Of a DNA stretch of 64,000 nucleotides, positions 37,001 to 49,169 are shown piece after piece; within the stretch, counting starts at the first letter, position 1; every line of letters begins with the position of its first letter. Source of the stretch: Arion vulgaris. Taxonomy: Eukaryota; Mollusca; Gastropoda; Stylommatophora; Arionidae. The stretch lies in assembly GCA_020796225.1 (NCBI GenBank), contig CM036755.1, positions 13,047,494 to 13,111,493 of the forward strand. Direction: 5' to 3'. A program made the translations under genes and the position numbers. The notes beneath the pieces are model-generated. The model was given only the letters and a program-made list of their open reading frames with translations, made no database searches and was not told where the DNA came from.

Positions 37001-40000
37001 GAAGAGCAGGATGAAAAGATACTGGACGGAAGAGCAGGATGAAAAGATACTAGACAGGAAGAGCAGGATGAAAAGATACTAGACGGAAGAGCAGGATGAA
37101 AAGATACTAGACGGGAAGAGCAGGATGAAAAGATACTGGACGGAAAGAGTAGGATGAAAAGATACTGGACGGAAAGAGCAGGATGAAAAGATACTAGACG
37201 GAAAGAGAAGGATGAAAAGATACTGGATGGGAAGAGCAGGATGAAAAGATACTAGACAGGAAGAGCAGGATGAAAAGATACTAGACGGGAAGAGCAGGAT
37301 GAAAAAGATACTAGACGGGAAGAGCAGGATGAAAAGATACTAGACAGGAAGAGCAGGATGAAAAGATACTAGACAGGAAGAGCAGGATGAAAAGATACTA
37401 GACGGGAAGAGCAGGATGAAAAGATACTGGACGGAAGAGCAGGATGAAAAGATACTAGACAGGAAGAGCAGGATGAAAAGATACTAGACAGGAAGAGCAG
37501 GATGAAAAGATACTAGACGGAAAGAGCAGGATGAAAAGATACTAGACGGAAAGAGCACGATGAAAAGATACTAGACGGAAAGAGCAGGATGAAAAGATAC
37601 TAGACGGAAGAGCAGGATGAAAAGATACTAGACGGGAAGAGCAGGATGAAAAAGATACTAGACGGGAAGAGCAGGATGAAAAGATACTGGACAGGAAGAG
37701 CAGGATGAAAAGATACTGGACGGAAAGAGCAGGATGAAAAGATACTAGACGGAAAGAGCAGGATGAAATGATACTAGACGGGAAGAGCAGGATGAAAAGA
37801 TACTAGACAGGAAGAGCAGGATGAAAAGATACTAGACGGGAAGAGCACGATGAAAAGATACTAGACAGGAAGAGCAGGATGAAAAGATACTAGACGGGAA
37901 GAGCACGATGAAAAGATACTAGACAGGAAGAGCACGATGAAAAGATACTAGACGGAAAGAGCAGGATGAAAAGATACTAGACAGGAAGAGCAGGATGAAA
38001 AGATACTAGACGGAAAGAGCAGGATGAAAAGATACTAGACGGAAGAGCAGGATGAAAAGATACTAGACGGGAGAGCAGGATGAAAAGATACTGGACGGGA
38101 AGAGCAGGATGAAAAGATACTGGACGTGAAGAGCAGGATGAAAAGATACTGGACAGGAAGAGCAGGATGAAAAGATACTAGACAGGAAGAGCAGGATGAA
38201 AAGATACTAGACAGGAAGAGCAGGATGAAAAGATACTAGACAGGAAGAGCAGGATGAAAAGATACTAGACGGAAAGAGCAGGATGAAAAGATACTAGACG
38301 GAAAGAGCAGGATGAAAAGATACTGGACAGGAAGAGCAGGATGAAAAGATACTGGACGGGAGAGCAGGATGAAAAGATACTGGACGGAAGAGCAGGATGA
38401 AAAGATACTAGACAGGAAGAGCAGGATGAAAAGATACTAGACGGGAACAGCAGGATGAAAAGATACTAGACGGAAAGAGCAGGATGAAAAGATACTGGAC
38501 GGAAAGAGCAGGATGAAAAGATACTAGACGGAAAGAGCAGGATGAAAAGATACTTGACGGAAAGAGCAGGATGAAAAGATACTGGACAGGAAGAGCAGGA
38601 TGAAAAGATACTAGACAGGAAGAGCAGGATGAAAAGATACTAGACGGAAGAGCAGGATGAAAAGATACTAGACAGGAAGAGCAGGATGAAAAGATACTAG
38701 ACGGGAGAGCAGGATGAAAAGATACTGGACGGGAAGAGCAGAATGAAAAGATACTAGACGGGAAGAGCAGGATGAAAAGATACTAGACAGGAAGAGCAGG
38801 ATGAAAAGATACTAGACGGGAAGAGCACGATGAAAAGATACTAGACGGAAAGAGCACGATGAAAAGATACTAGACGGAAAGAGCACGATGAAAAGATACT
38901 AGACGGAAAGAGCAGGATGAAAAGATACTAGACAGGAAGAGCAGGATGAAAAGATACTAGACGGAAAGAGCAGGATGAAAAGATACTAGACAGGAAGAGC
39001 AGGATGAAAAGATACTAGACGGGAGAGCAGGATGAAAAGATACTGGACGGGAAGAGCAGGATGAAAAGATACTGGACGGAAGAGCAGGATGAAAAGATAC
39101 TAGACGGAAGAGCAGGATGAAAAGATACTAGACAGGAAGAGCAGGATGAAAAGATACTAGACGGGAAGAGCAGGATGAAAAGATACTGGACGGAAGAGCA
39201 GGATGAAAAGATACTAGACGGAAGAGCAGGATGAAAAGATACTAGACGGGAAGAGCAGGATGAAAAGATACTAGACAGGAAGAGCAGGATGAAAAGATAC
39301 TAGACGGAAAGAGCACGATGAAAAGATACTAGACGGAAAGAGCACGATGAAAAGATACTAGACGGAAAGAGCAGGATGAAAAGATACTAGACAGGAAGAG
39401 CAGGATGAAAAGATACTAGACGGAAAGAGCAGGATGAAAAGATACTAGACAGGAAGAGCAGGATGAAAAGATACTGGACGGGAAGAGCAGGATGAAAAGA
39501 TACTGGACGGAAGAGCAGGATGAAAAGATACTGGACAGGAAGAGCAGGATGAAAAGATACTAGACGGGAAGAGCAGGATGAAAGATACTAGACGGGAAGA
39601 GCAGGATGAAAAGATACTAGACAGGAAGAGCAGGATGAAAAGATACTGGACGGAAAGAGCAGGATGAAAAGATACTAGACAGGAAGAGCAGGATGAAAAG
39701 ATACTAGACGGGAAGAGCAGGATGAAAAGATACTGGACAGGAAGAGCAGGATGAAAAGATACTGGACAGGAAGAGCAGGATGAAAAGATACTAGACAGGA
39801 AGAGCAGGATGAAAAGATACTAGACGGAAGAGCAGGATGAAAAGATACTAGACGGGAAGAGCAGGATGAAAAGATACTGGACGGAAAGAGCAGGATGAAA
39901 AGATACTAGACGGAAAGAGCAGGATGAAAAGATACTTGACGGAAAGAGCAGGATGAAAAGATACTAGACGGAACAGCAGGATGAAAAGATACTAGACAGG

Positions 40001-41669
40001 AAGAGCAGGATGAAAAGATACTAGACGGAAGAGCAGGATGAAAAGATACTAGACGGGAAGAGCAGGATGAAAAGATACTGGACGGAAGAGCAGGATGAAA
40101 AGATACTGGATGGGAAGAGCAGGATGAAAAGATACTGGACGGAAGAGCAGGATGAAAAGATACTAGACAGGAAGAGCAGGATGAAAAGATACTAGACAGG
40201 AAGAGCAGGATGAAAAGATACTAGACGGAAGAGCAGGATGAAAAGATACTAGACGGGAAGAGCAGGATGAAAAGATACTGGACGGAAAGAGTAGGATGAA
40301 AAGATACTGGACGGAAAGAGCAGGATGAAAAGATACTAGACGGAAAGAGAAGGATGAAAAGATACTAGACGGGAAGAGCAGGATGAAAAGATACTAGACG
40401 GAAGAGCAGGATGAAAAGATACTAGACGGAAGAGCAGGATGAAAAGATACTAGACAGGAAGAGCAGGATGAAAAGATACTAGACGGGAAGAGCAGGATGA
40501 AAGATACTAGACGGGAAGAGCAGGATGAAAAGATACTAGACAGGAAGAGCAGGATGAAAAGATACTGGACAGGAAGAGCAGGATGAAAAGATACTAGACA
40601 GGAAGAGCAGGATGAAAAGATACTAGACAGGAAGAGCAGGATGAAAAGATACTAGACGGAAAGAGCAGGATGAAAAGATACTAGACAGGAAGAGCAGGAT
40701 GAAAAGATACTAGATGGAAAGAGCAGGATAAAAGATACTAGACGGAAGAGCAGGATGAAAAGATACTAGACGGGAAGAGCAGGATGAAAAGATACTGGAC
40801 AGGAAGAGCAGGATGAAAAGATACTGGACGGGAAGAGCAGGATGAAAAAGATACTGGACGGAAGAGCAGGATGAAAAAGATACTGGACGGAAAGAGCAGG
40901 ATGAAATGATACTAGACGGGAAGAGCAGGATGAAAAGATACTAGACGGAAGAGCAGGATGAAAAGATACTAGACGGGAGAGCAGGATGAAAAGATACTGG
41001 ACGGAAAGAGCAGGATGAAAAGATACTGGACGGAAAGAGCAGGATGAAAAGATACTAGACGGAAAGAGCAGGATGAAAAGATACTTGACGGAAAGAGCAG
41101 GATGAAAAGATACTGGACAGGAAGAGCAGGATGAAAAGATACTGGACGGAAGAGCAGGATGAAAAGATACTAGACAGGAAGAGCAGGATGAAAAGATACT
41201 AGACGGGAGAGCAGGATGAAAAGATACTGGACGGGAAGAGCAGGATGAAAAGATACTGGATGGGAAGAGCAGGATGAAAAGATTCTTGACGGGAAGAGCA
41301 GGATGAAAAGATACTGGCCGGGAAGAGCAGGATGAAAAGATACTGGACAGGAAGAGCAGGATGAAAAGATACTGGACGGGAAGAGCAGGATGAAAGATAC
41401 TAGACGGGAAGAGCAGGATGAAAAGATACTTGACGGAAAGAGCAGGATGAAAAGATAATGGACGGGAAGAGCAGGATGAAAAGATACTGGACGGAAAGAG
41501 CAGGATGAAAAGATACTAGACAGGAAGAGCAGGATGAAAAGATACTAGACGGGAAGAACAGGATGAAAAGATACTGGACGGGAAGAGCAGGATGAAAAGA
41601 TACAAGACGGGAAGAGCAGGATGAAAAGATACTGGACGGGAAGAGCAGGATGAAAGATACTAGACAGGA
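28039..41669. repeat. Giant minisatellite, ~29-bp unit, ~470 copies, expanded from a SINE-C segment
   Basis: 13.6 kb of head-to-tail copies of aggaagagcaggatgaaaag then atactagac. Length varies by one base at the G-run (gacagg, gacggg, gacgg) and rarely in the A-run (aaa, aaaa, aaaaa). Variants gcacg, gatactgg, cttgacgg and gatggg recur in clusters, indicating block duplications. The first unit, gaagagcaggatgaaaagat, lines up with the SINE-C internal segment gaagagcaggctggaaagcc at 12973. SINE-C sequence flanks both ends. No gene, element or non-repeat insertion is visible within it. Every frame contains stops (tag, tga). Confidence 0.96.
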
Positions 41670-41875
41670 AAATATTTGTTTAAAAATTAAATTCTTACAA
41701 ATATTGTCCCCATCTTCTAAATGACATCGATGACCTTCAAATATTCTACAGAATCTGTACACTGCAGCTGAGATCCTCCTGTGTAAGAAAGAGATCGGAG
41801 CACACATGGCTACTCACCGAAGTGCAATGATGATGGTCCTATCTATAAATCAGTCAAATCAATCATAAAAAACAA
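41670..41875 (+). mobile_element. SINE-C, 3' half (right flank of the giant array)
   Basis: Continues SINE-C after the array: aaaattaaattcttacaaat, catcttctaaatgacatcga, tgtgtaagaaagagatcgga, gcacacatggctactcaccg, aagtgcaatgatgatggtcc and an ATCA-rich tail (aatcagtcaaatcaatcat). Confidence 0.82.
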
Positions 41876-42004
41876 GCAGTAAAAATTAAAAAATGTAGTC
41901 CAAAAATGTGTTATGGATTGCATCTCTTCTGGTTATGAATCTATTCAAATGTATTTTTGAAAAATTATTAATTTTGTTTTTATCTTTTCAATAATTTACG
42001 AGGT

Positions 42005-42246
42005 CACAGGTTTTGCAGCCTACCTGTATTTATTTCATCAACTGTGAAGCCTTCTTTTACGTACTAATCTTGATCACGGCACTTGTAGTCTACCTGTATT
42101 TATTTCATCAACTGTGAAGTGTTCTTTTACGTACTAATCTTGATCACGGGACTTGTAGCCTACCTGTATTTATTTCATCAACTGTGAAGCCTTCTTTTAC
42201 GTACTAATCTTGATCACGGCACTTGTGTTTTATCGTCTCTCTCTCT
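42005..42246 (-). repeat. Minisatellite, ~76-bp unit, 3 copies, derived from SINE-C
   Basis: Unit gtagcctacctgtatttatt, tcatcaactgtgaagccttc, ttttacgtactaatcttgat, cacgg. The ttcttttacgt...cttgat part corresponds to the antisense of SINE-C's cacgtaaaagaac region, and the last copy runs into ttttatcgtctctctctctc, the next SINE-C segment on that strand. Confidence 0.82.
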
Positions 42247-42258
42247 CAGATAGGACTA

Positions 42259-42738
42259 TTCAGTATATATATGGAACTGCAGTAAAACTATTTGATTGGC
42301 AAAACACGTAATTACAAAGTACTGTAGTTTTACAAATTACAAAAACAATGACAAAATACAGCAACGTTTCGACCAACAAGGCCTTTATCAAGCAAACGAA
42401 CAAACAGGAGTGACAAATTAAAATGAAACACAAATGGACGACCAAATACAAACGTATCTAAGGAAAATCTGGAATAAAAACGAATAACGAAATAAATGTA
42501 ACACAAAAAACACACATAAAAACTAGAAATATAACGGAAAAGAAACAATGAAACATCTAGTAAATATAATACATGCAACATATACCCATATGTGTCCATT
42601 TGTGTTTCATTTTAATTTGTCACTCCTGTTTGTTCGTTTGCTTGATAAAGGCCTTGTTGGTCGAAACGTTGCTGTATTTTGTCATTGTTTTTGTAATTTG
42701 TAAAACTACAGTACTTTGTAATTACGTGTTTTGCCAAT
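42259..42738. mobile_element. Penelope-like element, internally deleted palindromic derivative
   Basis: Flanked by a 12-bp direct repeat cagataggacta (42247-42258 and 42739-42750). It starts with a short tail containing ggaactgcagtaaaac, then an inverted terminal-repeat arm to about 42593, then the opposite arm 42594-42733; the arms are reverse complements over ~140 bp. They match the terminal repeats of the larger element at 48438-49936 but nothing of its coding interior remains. Each arm carries cttgataaaggccttgttgg followed by tcgaaacgttg. It is inserted in an antisense SINE-C (sequence resumes at 42739). Confidence 0.82.
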
Positions 42739-42805
42739 CAGATAGGACTAGGAACTTGATCTCCCCTACACGTAGATCAGGATATCTAGAAAAATATCTC
42801 CATCG
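42739..42805 (-). mobile_element. SINE-C fragment, other side of the Penelope-like insertion
   Basis: Reverse complement matches SINE-C: ctagatatcctgatctacgt then gtaggggagatcaagttcct and agtcctatctg. With 42180-42258 it reconstitutes a minus-strand SINE-C split by the insertion. Confidence 0.7.
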
Positions 42806-42879
42806 CTCAACGGGAGAAACCTTACATCTAAGTTACACACAGAGAGAGATAGCCTCAGTAGATATATCCTTATAATATA

Positions 42880-43066
42880 ATATACCTTACATTTCACTGG
42901 AAGTTAAGATAAATATTACATTTCACTGGAAGTTAAGATAAATATAACATTTCACTGGAAGTTAAAATAAATATTACATTTCACTGGAAGTTAAGATAAA
43001 TATTACATTTCACTGGAAGTTAAGATAAAGATAACATTTCACTGGAAGTTAAAATAAATATTACAT
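42880..43066. repeat. Minisatellite, ~30-bp unit, 6 copies
   Basis: Unit acatttcactggaagttaag then ataaatatt. It is interrupted by the SINE-C insertion that follows; a related array continues at 43496-43625. Confidence 0.9.
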
Positions 43067-43495
43067 GAAAGGTTTCTGTGGCGTAGAGATTATGTGCTCG
43101 ACTCTTGTACCAAAGATTCCCGGTTCGCTTCCACGTGGAGCCATCTGGGTACTTTTCCAGATATTGATGATCTCAGTGTAGGTGAAATCAAGTTCACAGT
43201 CCTATTGGAGACAGACGTTAAAACGTAGGTCTGGTGTTCAATTTAAGCACGTAAAAGAACCGTTGACAGACCCTAATAGAAAAGAACAGGCTGGAAAGCC
43301 TCTGCCCGAGAAAAATTCATTAAAAAAAAGATTAAAAATAAAATTTCCACAAAATATCTTCACCATCTTCAAAATCATATAGGAGATTCTCGCCGGTGCT
43401 ACGTGTGTAGATCTTCCTGTGTAAGTAAGAAATAGGAGCATACATGGTTACTCACCGAAGTGCAATGATGATGGTTCTATCAAGCAATCAAATCA
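43067..43495 (+). mobile_element. SINE-C, full-length, tRNA-derived, with TSD
   Basis: 429-bp element flanked by a perfect 13-bp direct repeat ataaatattacat (43054-43066 and 43496-43508). Near its 5' end are RNA polymerase III promoter-like boxes: tggcgtagaga (box A, 43079-43089) and ggttcgcttcc (box B, 43122-43132), as in a tRNA. The body includes gaacaggctggaaagcctct and tcaccatcttcaaaatcata; the 3' end is ccgaagtgcaatgatgatgg and a tail built from ATCA (tatcaagcaatcaaatcaat). It is the reference copy for the SINE-C fragments and SINE-C-derived arrays in this window. Confidence 0.88.
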
Positions 43496-43625
43496 ATAAA
43501 TATTACATTTTATTGGAAGGTAGCACACACATTACATTTTATTGGAAGGTAGCACACATTACATTTATTGGAAGGTAGCACAAAATTACATTTTATTGGA
43601 AGGTAGCACACACATTACATTTCGT
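43496..43625. repeat. Minisatellite, ~29-bp unit, 4-5 copies
   Basis: Unit acattttattggaaggtagc then acacacatt, related to the array interrupted by SINE-C at 43067. Confidence 0.88.
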
Positions 43626-43809
43626 TGAGAAGTAATAGAAAAATCACAAATTCTTAAGACAAATTCTAAAACTTGAAATTATTTCTTAAATTGTCATATT
43701 TATATTTGCAACAAATAATGATAATTATCTTCATATATTATTGACATATAAATGTATAAAATTAAAGTTTATGTTGAACTTACCAGGTAACATAAGATTT
43801 AATATACAT

Positions 43810-44182
43810 GATACATCACACACATCGGACAGAACACATAAGAGTTAATATACCTGACACACATCGGACAGGACACATAAGAGTTAATATACCTGACACA
43901 CATCGGACAGGACACATAAGAGTTAATATACCTGACACACATCGGACAGGACACATAAGAGTTAATATACCTGACACACATCGGGCAGGACACATAAGAG
44001 TTAATATACCTGACACACATCGGACAGGACACATAAGAGTTAATATACCTGACACACATCGGACAGGACACATAAGAGTTAATATACCTGACACACATCG
44101 GACAGGACACATAAGAGTTAATATACCTGACACACATCGGACAGGACACATAAGAGTTAATATACCTGACACACATCGGAAA
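43810..44182. repeat. Minisatellite, 39-bp unit, ~9.5 copies
   Basis: Unit acacatcggacaggacacat then aagagttaatatacctgac. Thirteen codons, so both strands stay open (THRTGHIRVNIPD; MCVRYINSYVSCP). Copies differ at only a few positions. Confidence 0.96.
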
Positions 44183-44334
44183 TTAACTTATTAATTAATC
44201 ACGACAATATTGATTATTGACACAAAAAGAAGAAAATATCATCTACAAGTATCGAACTCCTCTATTTGTATCGATAAGATTTTGTGTCAGAATGTGCATG
44301 ATTCCAATGTTTCTTGTAAACACACACATGAAAC

Positions 44335-44775
44335 TTGCGAGAGTTGAGCGACGAGATAAGATTGTCGGCCTCTCTCTTCTAAAGTGCACAGTTCGTTTCT
44401 CACGTGAAGCGATCGGGCTATCTTTCTAACCATCTCTGAATTTAATGTACGTGAGATTCTAGTCATAGTTCTGTCGGAGACGGACGATAAAAGAGTCGCC
44501 GGTTTACGTTAAGCACACACATGAACTCTTGGTGGTACAAAATCAATAAATGTTCGCTGGAAATCTGCAGCCTGGGTAAAATAATCGTAAATTAATATTA
44601 AAATAAAATAACCAACAAGTTCTCACCCTTCTAAACAATTACATAAGTGGCTCTCGCCGATGCTACGGAGCTCTAACACTGCCGCTGACATATTCATGTT
44701 GAGAAAGAAATAGAAACACATGTAATTTTAAAACAAAAATGCAACCAAATAAATGATGGTTATATCAAGCTATTT
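44335..44775 (+). mobile_element. SINE-C, diverged copy
   Basis: Diverged full-length relative of the copy at 43067: gagacggacgataaaagagt, tctcacccttctaaac, ctctcgccgatgctacggag, tgatggttatatcaagc. Box A and B are degraded. Confidence 0.65.
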
Positions 44776-44777
44776 TC

Positions 44778-44850
44778 TTTTCTCGAATCTTGTATGTATC
44801 TCTATCTCTCTCTATCTCTCTCTCTATCTCTATATCTATCTCTCTCTCCA

Positions 44851-44888
<38 letters not shown>

Positions 44889-44920
44889 TCTCTCTATCTC
44901 TCTCCTATCTCTCATCTCTA

Positions 44921-44976
<56 letters not shown>
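44778..44976. repeat. Microsatellite (TC)n/(TCTA)n followed by (TA)n
   Basis: Compound simple repeat: tctatctctctctatctctc and similar, then a pure TA run of about 36 bp. Follows the SINE-C tail. Confidence 0.97.
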
Positions 44977-44978
<2 letters not shown>

Positions 44979-45029
44979 TTTTAATACATAAGGTTTCCAG
45001 AGAAGATTTTCATTGTTGCCGTTCAGTCA

Positions 45030-45610
45030 ACTTTTTAATCAATGTTTTCTTTAGATTTCAGGAACTCTCTTTTCATCCGCTGTTCACGTGAGATAGATCC
45101 TATCCAATGTCTCCGCTGGCATACGACATACATGAGATATACTCTTATCCAATGTCCCCGCTGGCATACGACACACATGAGAACTGTTCTAACCAATGCC
45201 CTCACTGGCCAACGACACACATGAGAACTGTCCTAGCCAATGCACTCACTGGCATACGATACACATGCCCAATGCACCTCCACTCTCGTCTTTAAATGAT
45301 GGTCTGCAACTATGCACAGTCCGCTCGCTCCAAAAGCTCCTCACTTGCTATTGTACCTGGCCAGACAAATCAAATGAATCTCATTAAACATCTAGTTTGG
45401 AACGTCTCCAGGATGCGCATGATGTCACGGGTCACTTTCCAGCACTCGCTACTGTACAACAATATTTCAGGTCATTGTTTCTACATATTTTTGCCTTAAG
45501 ATCTTTTGGCTTACAGCTCCAATTGAGATGGCGAAAGTCAGACCAGGTCTCCTGACCCGTCCAATGATGTTCCATCCCCACCCCAAATCACCATTCCGCG
45601 ATACTGCACT
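45030..45610 (-). mobile_element. LINE 3' region, antisense, degenerate
   Basis: Minus-strand reading gives LYSSECWKVTRDIMRILETF then QTRCLMRFI, the SECW...F...CLR.I block preceding the LINE C-terminus. Downstream, a segment with gacacacatgagaac and ccaatgtccccgctggcata is repeated about four times. A second copy of the same element region is at 52550-52765. Confidence 0.65.
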
Positions 45611-45614
45611 TCCC

Positions 45615-46235
45615 AGGTACATGAAATGTTAAACTTCCTCTAAGATTTCCTTCTTAGATGTATGTATATCTCCATGTATAAATCCTTGATTCTGTTGTCC
45701 AACTGTTTGATAATTGTCAATGTTTGCCTCCCATACAACAATGATAATACAAACAACAAAAATCGTTTAATTAAGCAAATGTTGAATAATTAAAGAATAA
45801 CCAAAAATATTTTATTTTCATTCACCCACTACGCTAGAGTAAACACTTGTACTTGACAATAATTGTCTTGTCAAAATGTGAGAGAAATGTCAAAAACAGA
45901 CCACATTACTAACCTTTGAAAACAAATAACAAATTCCTACCTTAATCTATGACTAGTGCGAGGTTTGAAAGCTGAAAATACGTTTTCTCTTACCTCCATT
46001 TGTATACTAGCAACTGGAAAAGTACCAGGTGATATTGGACTTTTAGTCGAAATTTTAATTCGTTAGATTGCACAGGTAGGTTCTGTAAATTTTGAGAATA
46101 TTTGCTAGAGGTTTCTCACAGCGATCACTTGATAAATATTTGAATAATTACTGACGCACACATTGCATAATTACTGACGCACACAACATAATCAAAAATG
46201 TAACGCTTCAAATAAGAATAATAATAAGTCTTTGT
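45615..46235. other. Intergenic sequence, no feature recognised
   Basis: AT-rich; no domain, no array. A short duplication (aattactgacgcacaca) occurs at 46146-46183. Confidence 0.4.
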
Positions 46236-46239
46236 GTTC

Positions 46240-46685
46240 TTGCTGAGAGTACTCTGTTGAAGATATGAGAGCTGAAGTACTCTGTTGAAGATATGAGAGC
46301 TGAAGTACTCTGTTGAAGATATGAGAGCTGAAGTAGAAGATATGAGAGATGAAGTACTCTGTTGAAGATATGAGAGCTGAAGTACTCTGTTGAAGATGTG
46401 AGAGCTGAAGTACTCTGTTGAAGATATGAGAGCTGAAGTAGAAGATATGAGAGATGGAGTACTCTGTTGAAGATGTGAGAGCTGAAGTAGAAGATATGAG
46501 AGATGGAGTACTCTGTTGAAGATATGAGAGTTGAAGTACTCTGTTGAACACTATCTTGAAAGTAAAAGTAGAAGATATGAGAGCTGAGAGTACTCTGTTG
46601 AACACTATCTTGAAAGTAAAAGTAGAAGATATGAGAGCTGAGAGTACTCTGTTGAACACTATCTTGAAAGTAAAAGTAGAAGATA
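46240..46685. repeat. Minisatellite, ~28-bp unit with a longer ~57-bp form
   Basis: Unit tactctgttgaagatatgag then agctgaag. Towards 46550-46685 it switches to a longer form with tgaacactatcttgaaagta, repeated three times. Confidence 0.93.
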
Positions 46686-46866
46686 TGAGAACAATGGCAA
46701 GACAGAGATACACTTGAGAATGAAACATCATAAGGTGGACAGGCAAAAGTCTGGTAGAGTGTACAGTTTTAGCTAAATAACAGAAAGTGTTGAAGAGAGA
46801 CATTACTGTCAACGTTTGATGAGGAGATGGTAACATATTTGATTGATTGAAGAATAGTTTGATACA

Positions 46867-47901
46867 AATACAAGTCATTGGTGTCTATCTTGAGAAATCA
46901 TTTCTACAGGACGTTTGTGCTCATGAGATTGAGTTCTATAATGCTAGGATGTATATCTTGAGATATCATTTCTACAGGACATTTGTGCTCATGAGATTGA
47001 GTTCTATAATGCTAGGATGTATATCTTGAGATATCATTTCTACAGGACATTTGTGCTCATGAGATTGAGTTCTATAATGCTAGGATGTATATCTTGAGAT
47101 ATCATTTCTACAGGACGTTTGTGCTCATGAGATTGAGTTCTATAATACTAGGATGTATATCTTGAGATATCATTTCTACAGGACGTTTGTGCTCATGAGA
47201 TTGAGTTCTATAATGCTAGGATGTATATCTTGAGATATCATTTCTACAGGACATTTGTGCTCATGAGATTGAGTTCTATAATACTAGGATGTATATCTTG
47301 AGATATCATTTCTACAGGACGTTTGTGCTCATGAGATTGAGTTCTATAATGCTAGGATGTATATCTTGAGATATCATTTCTACAGGACGTTTGTGCTCAT
47401 GAGATTGAGTTCTATAATGCTAGGATGTATATCTTGAGATATCATTTCTACAGGACGTTTGTGCTCATGAGATTGAGTTCTATAATGCTAGGATGTCTAT
47501 CTTGAGATATCATTTCTACAGGACATTTGTGCTCATGAGATTGAGTTCTATAATGCTAGGATGTATATCTTGAGATATCATTTCTACAGGACGTTTGTGC
47601 TCATGAGATTGAGTTCTATAATGCTAGGATGTCTATCTTGAGATATCATTTCTACAGGACATTTGTGCTCATGAGATTGAGTTCTATAATGCTAGGATGT
47701 CTATCTTGAGATATCATTTCTACAGGACGTTTGTGCTCATGAGATTGAGTTCTATAATGCTAGGATGTATATCTTGAGATATCATTTCTACAGGACATTT
47801 GTGCTCATGAGATTGAGTTCTATAATGCTAGGATGTATATCTTGAGATATCATTTCTACAGGACGTCTGTGGTCATGAGATTGAGTTCTATAATGCTAGG
47901 A
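46867..47901. repeat. Minisatellite, 68-bp unit, ~15 copies
   Basis: Unit tatatcttgagatatcattt, ctacaggacgtttgtgctca, tgagattgagttctataatg, ctaggatg. Copies are almost identical except for acgttt/acattt and tatatc/tctatc alternatives. Confidence 0.96.
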
Positions 47902-47904
47902 TAA

Positions 47905-48424
47905 TCATCACTGGACATCTCTGAATAATATCTCTTACATTGAAAGATAGATCACAGCCGTAGTACACGAACTTTGCAGCACAGACGAGGAACCCTGTTG
48001 TAGTTAATAGGATTGAAAAAATGTGAAAAATATTTAGTTTAATTATTAAACCTTTGGGCGGGGAAAGGGGGTGTCAGCAAAATTTACTTGCTAGCCTACT
48101 ACTCTTTTCAGTTTTAAATTGTTGAAGTGTTCTGTTACTGCTCAACTTGAACCACAGCTCTTATGTCACCTGTTCATCTCTAGGGAAATTCCTAGAAATC
48201 AGACCCCTTACGTCACGTGAACCTTGCATTTCAGTATTATTAGATAAAAACAGATTGATGTTTAAAACAAGACAACATGTACAAACAAAGCTATATTATG
48301 TTGCACATTAAATTTATCGCTAAGGAATATCAGTATTATGAACACTTGACATCAATAAATAACCATTGACTCATAGAATGGTTTCAACTTGCAAGACATC
48401 TTACAGTAGTTTTTCAAACACATA
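47905..48424. other. Intergenic sequence, no feature recognised
   Basis: No repeat or coding signal found upstream of the Penelope-like insertion. Confidence 0.4.
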
Positions 48425-48857
48425 TCATCCATCAGCAATAGAGGGAAGACTGCAGTAAAACTTGGTAAATAGTGAAACACGTACAAACAAAGTACTATAG
48501 TTTTACAAAATACAGAAACAGTGACGATAAACAGCAACGTTTCGACCAACAAGGCCTTTATCAAGCAAACGAACAAACAGGAGTGACAAATTAAAATGAA
48601 ACACAAATGGACGACCAAATACAAACGTATCTAAGGAAAATCTGGAATAAAAACGAATAACGAAATAAATGTAACACAAAAACAGGAATAGAACGGAAAA
48701 GAAACAATGAAACATCTAGTAAATATATAACTTGAATACATGCAACATATACCCATATAGATTACAAAGCATGGGAAGAGAAAGTACTAAGAAGCATAAG
48801 AATGTAATACATGCAACATATACCCATAGAGATTACAAAGCATGGGAAGAAAAAGTA

Positions 48858-49169
48858 CTAAGAAGCATAAGAATGTAATACGTTGAACCCGCGTGGTCGC
48901 AAGGTACCATACAAAGAAATCAACCGATTCTCCAGAGCAAATCTACTACGATCATCAGAGGAACATGATCGGATGGCTGTGACCTGGACATCGCAAGCTC
49001 CTGAATGGCCAGTATCATTGAAATGGGTAGCTACAGGGGTCACAGAGCATTGGCGTATATCGCGCAAATGTTGGGCGAATCGGTCACTGAGTCTCCTGCC
49101 GGTTTCCCCAATATAGGACTTGTTGCACCGCTTGCAGATAATGGCATAGATAATATTACGGACTCGCAC
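48858..49169 (-). pseudogene. Penelope-like GIY-YIG endonuclease domain
   Basis: Minus-strand frame of 103 codons reading NIIYAIICKRCNKSYIGETG, then RRLSDRFAQHLRDIRQC and ATHFNDTGH, with the IY...YIGET and R..H arrangement of GIY-YIG nucleases as found at the C-terminus of Penelope-like retroelements, where the nuclease nicks target DNA. The CKRC pair is the element-specific insertion typical of this group. It overlaps the upstream frame at 49156-49169 by a frameshift, so the protein is broken. Confidence 0.85.

Noticed and set aside
28039..41669. CRISPR-like regular direct repeats
   Set aside because: Units are contiguous with no spacers, and the context is eukaryotic with introns, SINEs and LINEs.
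43079..43140. tRNA gene
   Set aside because: Box A and box B are present, but the sequence continues into a 429-bp SINE with a TSD and does not fold as a full cloverleaf with matching acceptor stem that I can see.
44790..44991. Serine/leucine-rich frames
   Set aside because: Translated (TC)n and (TA)n microsatellite.
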